Shown here: one piece after another, positions 5,982 through 6,977 of the stretch | Numbering within the stretch: position 1 is the stretch's first letter | Layout: every line of letters starts with the position of its first letter | Assembly (NCBI GenBank): GCA_012516295.1 | Contig: JAAYWU010000111.1 | Coordinates: 1-6,977, forward strand | DNA length: 6,977 nucleotides | Direction: 5' to 3' | Source: Clostridiales bacterium | Lineage (GTDB): Bacteria; Bacillota; Clostridia; Oscillospirales; Acutalibacteraceae | Notes under the pieces: generated by a model | Told to the model about the DNA's origin: nothing | Seen by the model: the letters and a program-made list of their open reading frames with translations, nothing else | Databases searched by the model: none | Translations under genes and position numbers: made by a program

Positions 5982-6791
5982 ATGCCGGTTGCACATCATA
6001 CGGTTATTTCATTCGGGCTTGTGTCCATCCCTGTGTCGATGTACACAGCTACCCAGGATAACGACATCCATTTTAATCAACTGCACAAGGAGGACCAGAG
6101 CCGCGTGCGGTATAAAAAAACATGTGCCCATTGCGGGAAAGAGCTGAAAAGCGAGGATATCATTAAAGGCTATGAGTATGATAAGGACCTCTACGTGGTC
6201 GTTTCAGACGAGGAAATTGAAAAAATTAAGACCGAAAAGGAAAAATCGATTCAAATTCTGCACTTCGCGCAATTGAATCAGATATCCCCGGTTTATTACG
6301 ATAAAACATATCAGGCGGTCCCGGAAAAGGGAGGGGAAAAGGCTTTCGAGCTTCTGCGGTCCGCGCTGATGCGGGAGCAGAAAATTGCCATCGGGAAGAC
6401 CGTCCTGGGGACAAAAGATACGCTGATGGCGATTATCCCGCGGGAAAACGGGGTATTGATATCAACCATGTTTTATCAGGATGACATTAAGGAATTGCAA
6501 AAATCTTATGATATTCCGAAGCCGACCGAGCAGGAGCTGAAAATGGCTCAGTTGTTGATTAATTCAATGGATACGCCGTTAGATCCGTCCCAGTATAAGG
6601 ATGAGTACCAGGAAAGGCTCAGAGAGCTTATTGAAACAAAAATCGCCGGGAAGGAAGTTGTCGCCGCCAGTCCGGAGAAAACGGACGGGAAAGTGATTGA
6701 CCTTATGGACGCGCTGAAGGCCAGCATTGAAAAGCAGAACGAAGGGAAAACGAATCCGCCGAAAAAGAAGAATAAAAAGCAGGGTGCGTAG
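5982..6791 (+). CDS. ku: Ku DNA end-binding protein (non-homologous end joining)
   Basis: This 269-residue protein is of the usual bacterial Ku length. Ku homodimers form a ring that threads onto double-strand break ends, protects them and recruits LigD, which is encoded divergently next door. The N-terminus (HHTVISFGLVSIPVSMYTAT, residues 5-24) is the standard Ku opening. The Ku core continues through KGYEYDKDLYVVVSDEEIE (62-80), IDP-like PVYYDKTYQAVPEK (103-116) and LLRSAL (124-129). A CxxC pair (C48, C51 in TCAHCGKEL) may bind a metal. Near the end, DGKVIDLMDALKASIE (235-250) matches the conserved C-terminal segment thought to contact LigD, followed by a lysine-rich tail (PPKKKNKKQ), which in other Ku proteins aids DNA binding. 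I chose the ATG at 5982, since GGAGGTG lies 6 bases upstream; the in-frame ATG at 5967 contains that site and lacks one of its own. No terminator is obvious after the stop. Confidence 0.96.
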   Translation: MPVAHHTVISFGLVSIPVSMYTATQDNDIHFNQLHKEDQSRVRYKKTCAHCGKELKSEDIIKGYEYDKDLYVVVSDEEIEKIKTEKEKSIQILHFAQLNQISPVYYDKTYQAVPEKGGEKAFELLRSALMREQKIAIGKTVLGTKDTLMAIIPRENGVLISTMFYQDDIKELQKSYDIPKPTEQELKMAQLLINSMDTPLDPSQYKDEYQERLRELIETKIAGKEVVAASPEKTDGKVIDLMDALKASIEKQNEGKTNPPKKKNKKQGA

Positions 6792-6843
6792 GAAAGTCCC
6801 CTGATTCCCGGAGTCAATTGTATTCAGGTGTCTCCACTACACC

Positions 6844-6977
6844 ATGCCGCCAAACGGCCGTTATGAAATCGGTTGGCGGCTGACCGGAACCCGGGGTACC
6901 TCTGTAAAAGTGTATTCCAACAATCCCGATGTTGCGAGCGTGACAAAGCTGGCAAACGGAAATTATAGAGTAACCGG
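6844..6977 (+). CDS. Possible surface-protein fragment with Ig-like (BIG_2-type) domain, cut by window edge
   Basis: The plus-strand frame opens after the TGA at 6802..6804 and stays open to the window edge. From the first ATG (6844) it encodes 44 full residues, including KVYSNNPDVASVTKL and ANGNYRVTG. This S/T-N-P-x-V-A-x-V pattern is typical of bacterial Ig-like domains in clostridial surface proteins. The identification is by recognised pattern only. No signal peptide precedes the domain, and the ATG has no good ribosome binding site (nearest AGG is about 15 bases away). The domain seems to start abruptly 50 bases after the ku stop. It may be a 5'-decayed remnant of a surface-protein gene or a true gene with an unusual start; the window ends too soon to tell. 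Confidence 0.4.
   Translation, partial: MPPNGRYEIGWRLTGTRGTSVKVYSNNPDVASVTKLANGNYRVT

Noticed and set aside
6846..6880. GCCGCCAA/TTGGCGGC inverted repeat as the ku terminator
   Set aside because: The stem is not followed by T residues and lies in the apparent Ig-like coding frame.

Overview
The window (about half G+C by eye) looks like chromosomal DNA of a Gram-positive, low-to-medium-GC bacterium, most likely a clostridium of the Oscillospiraceae/Ruminococcaceae kind. The reasons are strong AGGAGG-type ribosome binding sites, an RsgI-type transmembrane anti-sigma factor, signal-peptide-bearing surface proteins with no outer-membrane genes, and Ku and LigD as a two-gene repair system. The taxonomic placement is inference.

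Left part (1..2944, all minus strand, transcribed right to left): a cell-envelope signalling cassette. An ECF-family sigma factor (2444..2944) overlaps by 20 bases a membrane anti-sigma factor (1405..2463). The anti-sigma factor carries the RsgI-type LDINPSxE motif and ends in a long Ser/Thr/Asp/Gly-rich tail. After a 135-base gap comes a secreted protein (1..1269) that runs off the left edge of the window. An ECF-like promoter (TGAAAG, 17 bases, CGTATC) lies immediately upstream of the sigma gene, which suggests autoregulation, and a perfect 16-bp A+T palindrome lies just beyond it.

Middle gap (2945..3345): sigma-gene promoter, AT palindrome, and a strong intrinsic terminator on the minus strand (3111..3147) that should end the ligD transcript. 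The rest shows no convincing gene.

Right part (3346..6791): a non-homologous end-joining locus. A complete LigD (812 aa, order phosphoesterase-ligase-polymerase) on the minus strand is divergent from Ku (269 aa) on the plus strand across a 197-base shared upstream region. Ku binds broken ends and recruits LigD, which trims, fills and seals them.

Right edge (6792..6977): a fragment that reads like a bacterial Ig-like (BIG_2-type) surface domain, with no signal peptide and no clear ribosome binding site in view. It is either the start of an unusual gene or the decayed front of a surface-protein gene.

I saw no tRNA, rRNA, CRISPR array, insertion sequence or phage gene. The best candidate for something less described is the sigma/anti-sigma/secreted-protein cassette: an RsgI-style self-cleaving sensor apparently paired with an ECF sigma factor rather than SigI.
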